Assembly: GCA_021464415.1 (NCBI GenBank)
Contig: CM038467.1
Coordinates: forward strand, 17,323,127 to 17,387,126
Direction of reading: 5' to 3'
DNA: 64,000 nucleotides
Source of the DNA: Lonicera japonica
Taxonomy: Eukaryota > Streptophyta > Magnoliopsida > Dipsacales > Caprifoliaceae
Part shown: piece by piece, positions 34,483 to 45,900 of the stretch
Numbering within the stretch: position 1 is the first letter of the stretch
Layout of the letters: every line of letters starts with the position of its first letter
Notes under the pieces: model-generated
Told to the model about the DNA's origin: nothing
What the model saw: the letters and a program-made list of their open reading frames with translations, nothing else
Database searches by the model: none
Program-made: the position numbers and the translations under genes

Positions 34483-35872
34483 CAAAATTGATGAGATTAG
34501 CATCTACTTAATTTATTTATATGTATATATATATAGATCGACCTAGGATTCGTAAAAAAAAAGAGTTACAATCATATTTTTTTTTTCAAATCCCGCTAGG
34601 CTGTTAAAATTGGTCGATTTCGATAGCAAAACGATCTCTGATCGTCTTAATTTTTCGCGCAATTACAGTAACTTTGTCTTTCGAACAACATATCAAAAAA
34701 TCAGCCAAATCCAACGGTTCGATCAAAAGTTATATATCTTTTACGATTGCACATCCATAAAAAAAGAACAAAATGAAGATGAAGATGAAGATGAAAATGA
34801 GAACGGCGCTTGCTCCTCTAGGCGATACGATCGGAGATTCAGGTGGTGGTGTTGGTGATGGTGGTGGTGGTGGTGGTGGAAGATGTGAGATTATTGGTGA
34901 GACAATTTCTCTTTTCCCTTATTTTTTGTTTTCTCTCTTTAAACTATGTGTATGTAAGAGAGAATAATATGTCTTTTGTATAATTAGAATAAATGATATA
35001 GTAGGGTATTTTTGTCCATCAACATTTATCATTTTCCTTAAAATAAATTAATATTATGAAAAGTGTCCTTATTGTAAAACCAAATTATGAAATTGGTATT
35101 ACTTCCCTTTATTAAATATGAGTCCGTCATTTGAGTTATAAAACATTGCGGAGCAAGACCTTATAACCCATTATCTCAAATTATTAACTAATTTCTGCTT
35201 CGAACAATAACTTATTTTAAATAGAAAATAAAGTCAAAATTTGAATCGTTTAATTAATTTAAAATAAATGGTTAGAATTTTTTATCTTTTTTTAGACTCC
35301 CCACTCTAAAGTAATTTCTATGTACTATAAGTGATATTTAGTTATTTACACAACCAATTTGAATTTGGTACGAGCTAAACTTGAGTAACAAAGTTTTGTT
35401 GTAAATTATTAAGAAGAATGATGAAAATTGTCGCGGGAGGCCGGCGGTACCCGAACATTTTCCTTTACTCAACTGCTTGACCATAATCAAAATTGATAAA
35501 TCTGAGAAACCCAACCAACCAACCACCCACCACTCTCACGCGGGGCCCTCTGCAATGAAATTCTCTTTAAAAAATGAATGCAGCTGAGCTGAGTTTTGAA
35601 GCTTCATTCATTCGACTTTATTAGGATGTTATAACCCACAAACATATATATGCATTAATATTATATGAATTGAAGAACCAAATCTCACCCATAATGAGCA
35701 CAATTAATTCCTCGACCAATTCACTATTAAGAATCATTCCAAAAATACATATAACATCGATCCATTCTAAAATTGTAACCACCACCAATCTTCTATAGAT
35801 AAAATAGGACTATTAGAAATGAAAATAAGTGTATATATATAGGTGATGAAATATTGATAAAGTAATAACCAA
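34483..35872. other. Intergenic DNA downstream of the proline-rich gene
   Basis: AT-rich DNA with a GAAGAT microsatellite near 34772-34797 and a GGTGGT run near 34843-34880. The open frames here are low-complexity products of those repeats. The 3' flank of the gene at 35873 lies at its right edge. Confidence 0.5.
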
Positions 35873-37770
35873 TCACTTGCAAGAGTTGAATCGACAGGCC
35901 ATGTTGCCATTGCCAGAATTAGCCTTCATGAAGTGGAGAGCAGTGTGGAGGACTTGTCTAGTAGAACCCATTAATGCCCAATTCATATGTTGAACCACCC
36001 CTAATGGATTATATGGAAATTGAAGGCTATTGTACGAGTTGAGCAGTGCAGTTGTTCCTTCCCTTAAGAGGGTTTTGTAAGGGTCCCCTCTTCCTCCCAT
36101 GCTTCCAATGAGCGTAATGTCGGTTCCGTATCTCCTCGCTGCCATTGGTCCGAATACAATCGCTACTTTTGTGTCCGGCCGAAGCACCCTCCAGTAGCAA
36201 TGGTACTGTGGCATTGTCCACATCCTGCAAAAGTTTACAAGAGAGATTTACAGACTGTGTTTGGATTGGTTAATTTACTTAAAATTAAAAGAATTGAATT
36301 CATTACATGTAAAACAAAGATATCGTAAGGGAGATTTTATGAGAAACGGAGGTTTAAGGTAAAGCACTTTTGAGTAAAGACATGAAGATTGACACATTCT
36401 TTGAAACGTTCTCTGAAAAAATCCACCGGAAACTTTTTCCAAGAAAACAAATTGATTTCCTGCCAACCTTTTCAGCATCTTGGAATACTTACTCACCCCA
36501 GAGATGGAAAACATGACCGTGTTTTTTTCAAAACTAGCGATCTAATACTTACTCACCCCAGAAAAAGTGATGAATTTCGCAGAAAACAAAGGACTAAAAT
36601 CAAATATCTCCCAAGGATAGTGAATCTAGGAAAAAAAATTGCAAGAAAACCAATTGTTAATCTAGATTTGAGATTTGTTGACCCTCCTTAACGAGAGTCA
36701 TGATGACCCTTGCACATGACTAAATGATACAATAGAATAATAACAAAATAGTTGGGTAGGTACTTCACTCTCTATTGCATACTTGCATTCACTAATCAGC
36801 TACAATGGTTACCGTGACACTGTACTAGTGTCGACAAAAGTCAATTCACGATGAAAAAAAATTATTGACAACTTACTGGTGCGGGCAGGCCGAAGCTTCC
36901 AAGAATGGCATAGGCGGCATAGGGGGCAATGGTGGCAACCGGGGGGCAGGTGGAAACCTAAATGGCGGACCTGTAGCAGGAACAGGCGGAACCCTGACTG
37001 GCGGAGGTGTAACAGGAACAGGCGGAACCTTGACTGGTGGGGGTGTAGCAGGTGTCACTGGTGCAGGCACCGTGTTACCTGGCGAACTTGGGCAGAAGGG
37101 CATGGGCTTGGCAGGCTGAGAAAGCAAAGGATCTACCGTGTAAAACTCCATATCAAACATGCTAAACATAAGCCTTAGTTTCTGGACTGGACCAGCAGCA
37201 GCCCCACACCCCATCGAACCCTGCCCGGTGCCCGAAATCTGGGCATAACAGCCTCTCAACTCTGGGGTACCCTCAATCCTCATATCGTAGTTCCCTAACC
37301 AATTTGTAGTTTCTTCCTTCAAAGTGACCATTTGCCCATCACTCCCCGGGCAGGCCATCGATACCTTTATCCCTGAAACAAGAAAAAAAAAAAAAAAACC
37401 TCGGTGCTAAATTTTAGTTCAAGAAAAAAAACATTTATGGCCAGTACCAGTTTGTTATCTACTGATACCACCTTGTTGCGGCATGACCTTTTAAGTGCAG
37501 TATAAAATTGATAAGAATGAAACAGTCACTAGAAAAAGCATAATCATAAGGCACAACATGTATGTGAAAAACAAAAACAAAATTAGCAAAAGTTGGAGTT
37601 AAGTGATCATAGATCTCACCGAGTACTGGATAATCGAAAAGGGATACATGCCCATCTTTGCATTGGTCACATAAGACAGTGCCGGTGACCATTGCATCTC
37701 CATGAGTTGGACCAATGGCTGCAGCAAAAATGAGAAAAACTGCAAGTAATAGCTTCAAGGGCCAAGCCAT
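35873..37770 (-). CDS. Secreted proline-rich protein with Ole e 1/extensin-like domain (3 exons)
   Basis: The predicted 332-residue protein has exons 37620-37770, 36877-37372 and 35873-36224, with GT-AG introns of 247 and 652 bp and frame kept. It starts with a signal peptide (MAWPLKLLLAVFLIFAAAI). An Ole e 1/extensin-type domain follows, with GTVLCDQCKDGHVSLFDYPVLG, then MACPGSDGQ and RGCYAQISG with paired cysteines. Residues about 165-205 are proline-rich (PPVKVPPVPVTPPPVRVPP), as in cell-wall proteins. The C-terminal part, from CPHQMWTMPQYHCYWRV to the final CRFNSC, holds RRYGTD, GRGDPYKTLLREGTTALLNSYN and FPYNPLGVVQHMNWALMG. I recognise this C-terminal pattern from plant Ole e 1/extensin-family proteins of unknown function. 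A TATA-like TATATTAA sits at 37843-37850. Likely extracellular, wall-associated; no enzymatic role is claimed. Confidence 0.85.
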
Positions 37771-39772
37771 GGCAGAAATGAGAAGAAATGGAACTTTTCA
37801 GTGTGAATGTGAATGAGAACTAAAAGCATACGTAGAAAGAAGTTAATATAAGGGCTAAAGAGTTGGTGTAGGGCAACTCTCAACTGCCTCCATTAATGAG
37901 TTTGTAGGAAGAGTTCTGCTTGTTTTCAAACTTTGAGTGACGGAAATGTACGGTTATTCATTTAAGAGTGGTGAGTGGTGACATTATTGGAATCCAGTTT
38001 TTTTACTTAATCTAAGACAACGCATTTATTGCACTAAACAAAGCTTTTTTATTTATTTGTTGCCTTACTGATTCATATAATATAACTAGAGAAAAATTTT
38101 GCATTGATAAGAGTAGTACTCACATTTTACTAATAATTAGGCGAATATATATATATACTCATTATCTTTTCCATTTATAATACTCGGTATGTCTTAACAT
38201 TTACTTTTAAAATACATGTTAACATTTATCATAAATTATACTCATTCTAAAACGTCTCGATCCAGCTATAACTCCTTCTAGCTTTCTTTTTTCATTGGAG
38301 CAATTGTGGGGAGAAGAACCTAGTAATGCTAACGGTTTGAACTCGGACGAAATGCCAAGGTGGGTGGCTTAATCTCGTACCAACTTAAGTAACCTCTTGA
38401 CCCTTGCTATCTTTCTTGTTACACCACAGAACCCAACTTGTAAACTAAACTCTATACTCTGTTTCACAATTAATATTCCTTAAAAAGTAAAAAAGGTTGA
38501 AGGAAACAAATGAAGATCGATATGGGTGATAAACCTTTACGGTGTTTGGTAGGAAGGACAAGGGGCAGGAAATTAAAAGGAAGAGGAATATTTTCTTATT
38601 TCCTTAAATTCCACTTGATCAAGCACGGGAATTAAGCAAAGGGTAAGGACTAAGGAGAACTTTTTATTTGCCTTAGGAATATATTTCCCATCCCCTTGTA
38701 CCTATTCAATTTAGCTATCTTTTCTTTTCATTCCTTTTTCAATTTCTTTTCTACAAATAAGCTGTTACACGCCTTATGAAGTTGATTTTGTACAATTTTT
38801 CAGTGGTAAAATTGGATGGCATAACGTATCATTTTGTTGTACCATGTTAATGCACCTGACGTGGCAGCAATGATAACTACAAGATCTGTTTATCTAACAA
38901 TTACTACTCCCTTCGTTTTAAATTGAAAATTTCATTTTTAATTTAGAAAGCGTTAGTTTTGAAATAGTCAATTAATTTATGGTAGAATTTTTAGTACATT
39001 ATTTATGTTTCAGGACCAAAAAAAAATCTATTTTTCATTTATTTTTTTGTAATAAACAGGCAAACTGAAAAAAAAAAATTAAACATAAATTCTTAATTTG
39101 AAACATTTTAAAAAAGGAATAATAAACTCTAATGTAATTTTGTTCAATTGAATGGACGTTATATTTAAGACTTAGCCTCGACTAATGAAAGTATAGTTGT
39201 TCAAGGAGAACAGAATAAAGAGATCGAAGGTGTATGTGAATGCAGGGGGGCTTGAATTGAATTTTTTGTGAGCCCAACCAGAAAATCAAATGCGCTTATT
39301 CTGTAAATTAATTAATAGCGCCTCCATATTTGTGTACTACAAAAATTAGCCACATACCCCGTTGGTAGGTAGGTGTGCGAGATTTTTTTTTTTTTTTTTT
39401 CCTTCATTGTTGAGTAATAATAATAATAGAGAAAAATTGGTAATGTCATTAATTATGAAAATGCCAATGTCACTCAAACTTGTTTGTTGGATTGGTGAAT
39501 TTAGAAGACTTTAATTTCTGATGCGGAGGATATTAGTAATTAGCCGTCAAATATGGTGCGTTTGATTTGGATATTAATATGTGCACCGCCAACACATATT
39601 TTGCGTTCAATTGCATGTACTTTGCTTCAAAAATCTAATGTTTTCCTATTTTTATTTATTTATTATTTTTCACAGAATCAACTTCCATTTTACAAGTTAG
39701 TTGAAACTCGTATGCCATTTGTCAAACCACCTCCTTAGAGTAGTTTCGAAGAACTCAATTGCTTTTAATATA
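37771..39772. other. Intergenic DNA upstream of the proline-rich gene
   Basis: No gene seen. 38906-39122 starts with ACTCCCTTCGTTTTAAATTG and ends in a roughly mirrored AATTTGAAACATTTTAAAAAAGG, reminiscent of a decayed Stowaway-like MITE, but the ends are too diverged to be sure. A T19 run lies near 39382. Confidence 0.4.
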
Positions 39773-40725
39773 GGGTGTTCTTAAATGCACCCACAAAATC
39801 AGTCTTCTCACCCCAGTGTGAGAATACTTTCTTCTCACCCCATCAAATCTTTAAAAAATCTTGCACTTCACCCCAATGGTGGGGTGAGTTTACTAAAATA
39901 ATGTAAAGACGATAAAATTTTGTCGCTAAAAGTAAAAATATTAAATAATATTAATTTTTTCATTAATATAAAACATAATAAACAAAAATTACATTGTTCA
40001 TAAATTTCATTAAAAATTTCGTATAAATTGTACCTCTGAAGACACAAAATATTAATTATGATAAATACAGTTTTAACAATTATATGATATTTTATATATT
40101 TTTTTATTATTCATTGCTCTTAAATAGTTATTATTCATTACTCTTAAATAGTTATTATTCATATTTTAAATTTGTCTACAAAATTTATTATTATCAAATA
40201 AGTAAATATAAGTTTTAATTCACTACATCAAAAATATTAAAAGATCAGAAGTTGATCCATATATATATAGTAGTATGTTTGATATACAAAAGAAATTTGA
40301 AATATTTAATCCATTTTCAATTAAATTTAGAATATCCTTTATTTTTTAAGCATTTTGAAAAAAATATTAGTTATTTTCAACACATTTATAAATAAAACAA
40401 AAATTAAATTAATTCTTTTATAATATATATGAAAATTTAAACATTAATTATAATTAAAGAAAAGCCCTTAAGCTATTTTTTCTTTATTGACTTTTTTTAT
40501 ACATACTTACGTAAACTCTCTCTCTCTCTAAAACATACATATTAACTTTTTCTTTGTTGGAAAAAAAATGAATTTTTTAATTAATTTTTAAAATTTTAAA
40601 TGGGTGAGAAGACAAATTAGGGTGAGAAGAAAGGGTTTTACGCTATTTTTTAGCGTAAGATTAACGTAACTTTGACTTTTAGTGGGGTGAGAAGACGGAT
40701 TATGTGGGTTTATTTAAGAACACCC
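39773..40725. mobile_element. Terminal-inverted-repeat element with about 43-bp ends
   Basis: The left end GGGTGTTCTTAAATGCACCC continues to CTTCTCACCCCA and is mirrored at the right by GGGTGTTCTTAAATAAACCC continuing to CTTCTCACCCCA. TTAATATA flanks it exactly on both sides (39765-39772 and 40726-40733). The 8-bp duplication suggests hAT, while the long inverted repeat is more like a Mutator-type MITE. No coding capacity. Confidence 0.8.
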
Positions 40726-41032
40726 TTAATATATAATATATAGAGAGAACAATCAAACCCAAGCCCAAATTTGCAAATTGAGAAACAGCGCACTTCAATA
40801 TTGAATTTGAGTTTGATATCTAAGCACCCTATTCTTTTTACACAAGTAAAACACTTGCACCAAATTCCATTTCCATACATATCACATTATTCAAGTATGC
40901 CCCCATTTCGTGACCAACCCTAAATGTGGGCATGTAGGTTTAGCAATTGTAAAGGACCCTGTAATAATTAGATTTTTACACATACGCAATATGTATGCAG
41001 TAAAGATATAACTTATTTAAAAAAAAAAAATT

Positions 41033-41120
41033 TAAGTCGTCCAGTGGTTGAGGGGTTTTATAATCCTTGAAGTTGCAAGGTTTAAACCTCATTGTTTATT
41101 CTATAATAATAAGTTTTTTT
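41033..41120 (+). mobile_element. Possible SINE fragment
   Basis: A box-A-like CGTCCAGTGGTTGAGG and a box-B-like GGTTTAAACCTC lie 45 bp apart and are followed by an A/T-rich tail. No convincing flanking repeat was found, and it is not the same family as the SINEs at 14784 and 20604. Confidence 0.3.
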
Positions 41121-41254
41121 TTGTTAGATTAAAACACACTAGGGTAAAATTGAAAGACTAAAAACGTGACACAATTTTAACATCAAAAGAAATCCCTTTT
41201 AACTTTATAATTATAATTAATTGTAACATATGCAAGGTGTCATTACAAGTGTAC

Positions 41255-41293
<39 letters not shown>

Positions 41294-41366
41294 GAGAGTG
41301 AGAGTTATATGGGAATTTTTTGTGCAAAATATTTTTTTAACTTAAAACTACCGAATGCTTTAAAAA

Positions 41367-41632
41367 GGGTGTTGATATTGGCACCTCTAATATCTCTTAA
41401 AAACACTCCAACTTTTTATTCAATCCTTAACAATCGAGTAAAGTGTATGTTACTTGGTTACGAAGAGCCAAGCATAAACATAACAAAACCTTACTTGGTT
41501 GTTAAGGACCGAGTATATAGGTTTATACTCGGCTCTCAAGAACCGAGTGGCAAACATCTTACTCGGTTGCGAATGACCAAATGAAAGTAGGAGTCTCACC
41601 AAACGTTTTTGGAAATGCCAATATCTACACCC
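41367..41632. mobile_element. MITE with 8-bp target duplication
   Basis: Ends GGGTGTTGATATTGGCA and, inverted, GGGTGTAGATATTGGCA are flanked by TTTAAAAA on both sides (41359-41366 and 41633-41640). The interior repeats ACTCGGTT..GACCGAGT-like motifs in both orientations. Confidence 0.75.
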
Positions 41633-42936
41633 TTTAAAAACCAACAACGAATTTTTAGGAGCACTGCTAAGCCAAATCAACTATGTAAAATATTATCTTC
41701 ACTAATTTGCCTTCAATAGTCCCAATCAGACTTGGTTTCTCTTTATAATTTTTTCGATTCAATTTCGTCTAATAAAGTTTAATTTAAGTGTCAAATAGAT
41801 AAATTTTCCATAAAACTTAGTAAAAATAATCTCTATATATGAATAAATCAAAAGTGGGCGTAGTAAAAATTTGATACATATATTCATTTCAATCATTAAA
41901 ATTTTAGACGGTGATTTCACTCACTTTTAGATTGAAAAATCAATAAAACTTTTGTGGAGAGAATCCTCATTATAAAGATCATCCCCATCAAGTTTTATTA
42001 AAAAAAAAATCATTACCTTCGCTCTGAAATTAGACCCCAACAGAATTTGACAGAAGAGGAATGGATAAAAGTTAAGTCCGTCCCGATCTCTACAAGAGTT
42101 GAGTTGAGTTGATTCAGCAAATAGGACTTCGAGCGATTCTTGCACCACAAGTATTCAAATATTTTTTTTTAATCTTATCACATTTGAAAGTTATTTTTAT
42201 TTCTAGGAGTATCACAAACTTTTTTTAAATTTTACCACAAAATAAAATATAGTTTTTGCAGTTGAGAACTGTTCATTTTTTGTACGGAGGTTTTCAAGTA
42301 AGCGTACATGAAAATTCCGGAGCTAAAAATATCGAGGCCCTCTGATCCCTCATTCCCTCTCCCTCCCTCCCTCCCTAAGCTTCAAACTTCAAATTTGACG
42401 TCAAGAGGTCACCTGAATAAGTAGTCAGAGATTCAGGTCTCCACTATTCTCTTTTGGAATATTTCAAATAAAAAAAAATTCCACTTTTCTTAACGTGCAC
42501 CGTGCACCGAGACTCACAATAGTAAATCAATAAACAATTAATTGTGATAAAAGTGGTACACCTTAAAATATGCGCAAGTCTCAAACACGGACTGAACAAA
42601 TGGAGTATTAAGTTGTGAAGTTATAAGGGCATCAGTCGTGCAACAAAATATAGCAGAGGGGCAAAAATCAAAAAGGCGAGAATACGCCTCTATGTCCAAC
42701 AAAAGATAACAAATTTGAGGAAACAAAAGCAGTACCCATAATTATAATAATAAATAATAGTAATAGTAATGTTATAAATGAATACAATTTCTAGAAGACA
42801 ACCACCACTACAAGCAAGCCGTTTAAGCCTTGAAGAACAAAAAAAACTAGTCAAAAGCCTACCAAAAATGCCTTTCCAGCTCCAGCAATTAAAAGTGCCC
42901 TCCTCCTCTCCGTTCCTTCTGTTCAAACTCTCAAAA
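41633..42936. other. Downstream flank of the eIF4B gene
   Basis: No independent gene seen. The right part (about 42500-42936) should contain the 3' UTR of the eIF4B transcript, which runs on the minus strand. A CCCT microsatellite lies near 42355-42376. Confidence 0.5.
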
Positions 42937-45900
42937 TCACATCTGCGATTCATTATCTTCAGCTTCCTCAGCATGTCCATTCTCGGTTTTCTCAGCACTA
43001 CAAAAGAATGTTGTTACCATTGTTATTAAAACTCTTTAAAAACAACCCATGATAGTGTTTCCAAAAATTGGAATAATGACCAAAAGCTGAAATGGGGCTA
43101 AGAAAAATAATAAATAATTCATCATCTTGAGAACCACGAAAACTAAATACAACTAAGAAGCACAAATATGGATATGACTAGGTATATACAAATCAAATTT
43201 ATCTATATAATATGCGCTCGCTGAGAGTTGAGGGGCATAACATAGAAGAATGGCTAGGGTTGCTCAAAACTTCTCAGGGACTCAGAGGAAGAGTGAGGTG
43301 AAGAGGACAGACGAGACGAGATCAAAATGGAATCACCGAACTAAGAACTGTGTCTGCTGTAAACAACCAACTCGTTGACCAAAAATATAACAAAAATCAA
43401 ACACGTGGTGAAATCAACTCCAAGGATTAGTAAAACAATGAGTATAGGGAGCTATTCAAGATTATGATGAATAGGTGGGTTAGTCAACACAGCACTTCAA
43501 AAAAAAGGAGCATAGGGAGCTATTCAAGAGTATATGTCAAGTGCTGAAAAATAAGGTTAATTAAGGAAGTATCAGATAAGTATTTGAAATACTCGTATCT
43601 GGGAATCAGGAGTATCCATTCATACATGTGCTTCATAGAATATCAGCGTCCTTAAGGTAATACAAACAAACATGTACGACATCAACAGTTAACACAAAAT
43701 GCAAATATCAACACTGTAACAATTAACACTAGGAACCATTCATGCTATGACGATGATTATGCTATTCACTACAATAACAACAACAACAACAACAACAACA
43801 ACAAGCCTTTATCCCACTAGGTGGGGTCGGCTAATGCTATTCACTACAATATTACAGAAAATATAGCGCACTGTAAATTATTAGAATAAGCTATCATGGC
43901 TACCCATTTATATATTTAACTTAGATGGATCTGTATTAGGCTATGTAAATCTATTGGAGACTGAATTCAAGCTCCAAGTCATCAACTCTGTAACACATGT
44001 CCTTATCAATGGAAACTCTTTTGAAGTTGTGGGCACCTTCCTAGCTTAGTTATCATGCTAGGCAATTCATACTTCGCAGAAACGAAATTTCTAGCCATCG
44101 GTGTAAAAATAATATAATTGAGGCATAGTCCAAATATGTCTGTTGGGATGAACTCGTGACCAAACAAAATGAAGAGATTTTCCGTAGCAGATTGTATTGT
44201 AACACGTTATTCTTATGATTTTGTACTATCAAAATACAACATAATACAATACATACAACTATGGTTGGTCCCTTCATAGGACGTCCGTCAACAAGTGCCT
44301 TACGAAAACATAAAGCAAGTGTTCGAAACCTCAAGAGTTCATACACATGTTGTCACTTCACACAGTTTGTCCTAGTGGGTGCAGTTAAAGCGGGTACACC
44401 GCAAGTCCTTCAGATTTATCAAAAAATTGAAAGGGGATACCCCAAGTTCTAATAATAATAAGTGATGCACAACTGATTGTCAAAAGCCCTCCCTTTGAAT
44501 AATATCCATCCGTAATAACAATATTAATACATTGACAGGCGCCTACTAAAGCATAAAGCAAGTGTTTGTCTCCTTCTCCCTTTATGTCTCAGCCTCTATC
44601 TACCATACAATTAGGAGATAGATTGTTAATACTTTTCATTGGATATTCTTGAGCAAGTCGCCACCCATGCATTGTCTTACAAAGTGTCATGACGGACAAT
44701 GTTTATTGAATATGGAATGACGTTTCATAATGGGAGTCTTGAATATAGCCTTCTTGGTGTGTCTTGCATCTTGTTCTGAAAGATTTGAACTCGGAATTTA
44801 ATCAAATGAACTTACCCAATTGGTGGATGTCGATACCATTCTAAAACACAAAATCGTCAAACCAAAGTCATTACTGTAAACCTGATTTGCTTCGATCTTA
44901 GCAATAGAAAATGGATTTGATTTTCCAACCAAATCTAAATAGTTCAGAAATGTTTTTTCAAGGAATTACATAAGCGGTGTTGGATACATGTTTTCCAAGG
45001 AAATCAGCTAAACTTTCTATACTGGTTTCAAAATTGGTGGATATTTTTGGTCCAGTTATACTCCCATTACGCAAGAATGATTCCAGGATTTCCAGACAGA
45101 ATTCATAACCAGAAAAAATTCAGTTAGTTATTTATTCATACATTCTAGTTTCTAGCTGGAGTCTACAAAATATGTAACTCAAGATATTAATTCGATGATT
45201 TGGTGTACGTGGTTAAAACATGCATGCTATTCAAACCAACCCAGATTATGTTTCAAAATGGTTATCAAATCCAAAATTCAGCAATAAACTTCATCTTCAC
45301 GCCTTTTTTTTCTTCTATTTACATCATTTTCTCTTTCTTTCTCTCATTTATATTGCATGCACTTTGGCAACCTCCATCTTCAATCTCTAGTGCTGTAAGT
45401 TTTATAATTTTATATTAAATAATATTCAATCTTTCACTTTCTTGAACATCATCGTAACCCTTTCAGTATGGATGATGACTGACTTGAGAAATTTTTTTGG
45501 AAAGCCTGACCTATCCATCCCACAATGTTTATTTAAATTGTATTCAAGTTTTCATCTCTTATTCTCATAATGTCTATTTAAGTTGTATTCTTTCCATTGT
45601 ATTCAAGTTATTTTTTATCTCCTTTTTCGCTTTATTCCTCTCTCACTCTCATATTGTATGCAGCTACTCCCATATTTCATCTCTAATGTTGCAAGTTTTA
45701 TGAACGTATTCCCACTTTCTTTAAAATCATCATGGCCCTCTAAATATGGTAACTGATAAGAAGTTAAGAACAATAATGGGAGTGTTCTCTAAGCATCCCT
45801 CAACCTTCATTGTAAAAATATAAGGCATTTTGAGGCCTTTTAGATTATCCCCCGTAAACTACAAAATGAAGCTGAGCTTTCAAAATTCAAACATTTGGCA

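Noticed and set aside
34610..34967. Two overlapping plus-strand frames
   Set aside because: Mostly Met-Lys and Gly runs from GAAGAT and GGTGGT repeats, with no start context or homology.
36389..36691. 100-codon plus-strand frame
   Set aside because: It lies within intron 2 of the proline-rich gene on the opposite strand and has no family signature or promoter.
42690..43029. Frames of 83-102 codons at the eIF4B 3' end
   Set aside because: They overlap the true 61-bp last exon in other frames and its 3' UTR; only the frame giving SAEKTENGHAEE fits.
44053..44452. Two frames in the eIF4B intron
   Set aside because: No motif, splice pattern or promoter; treated as chance frames in a long intron.
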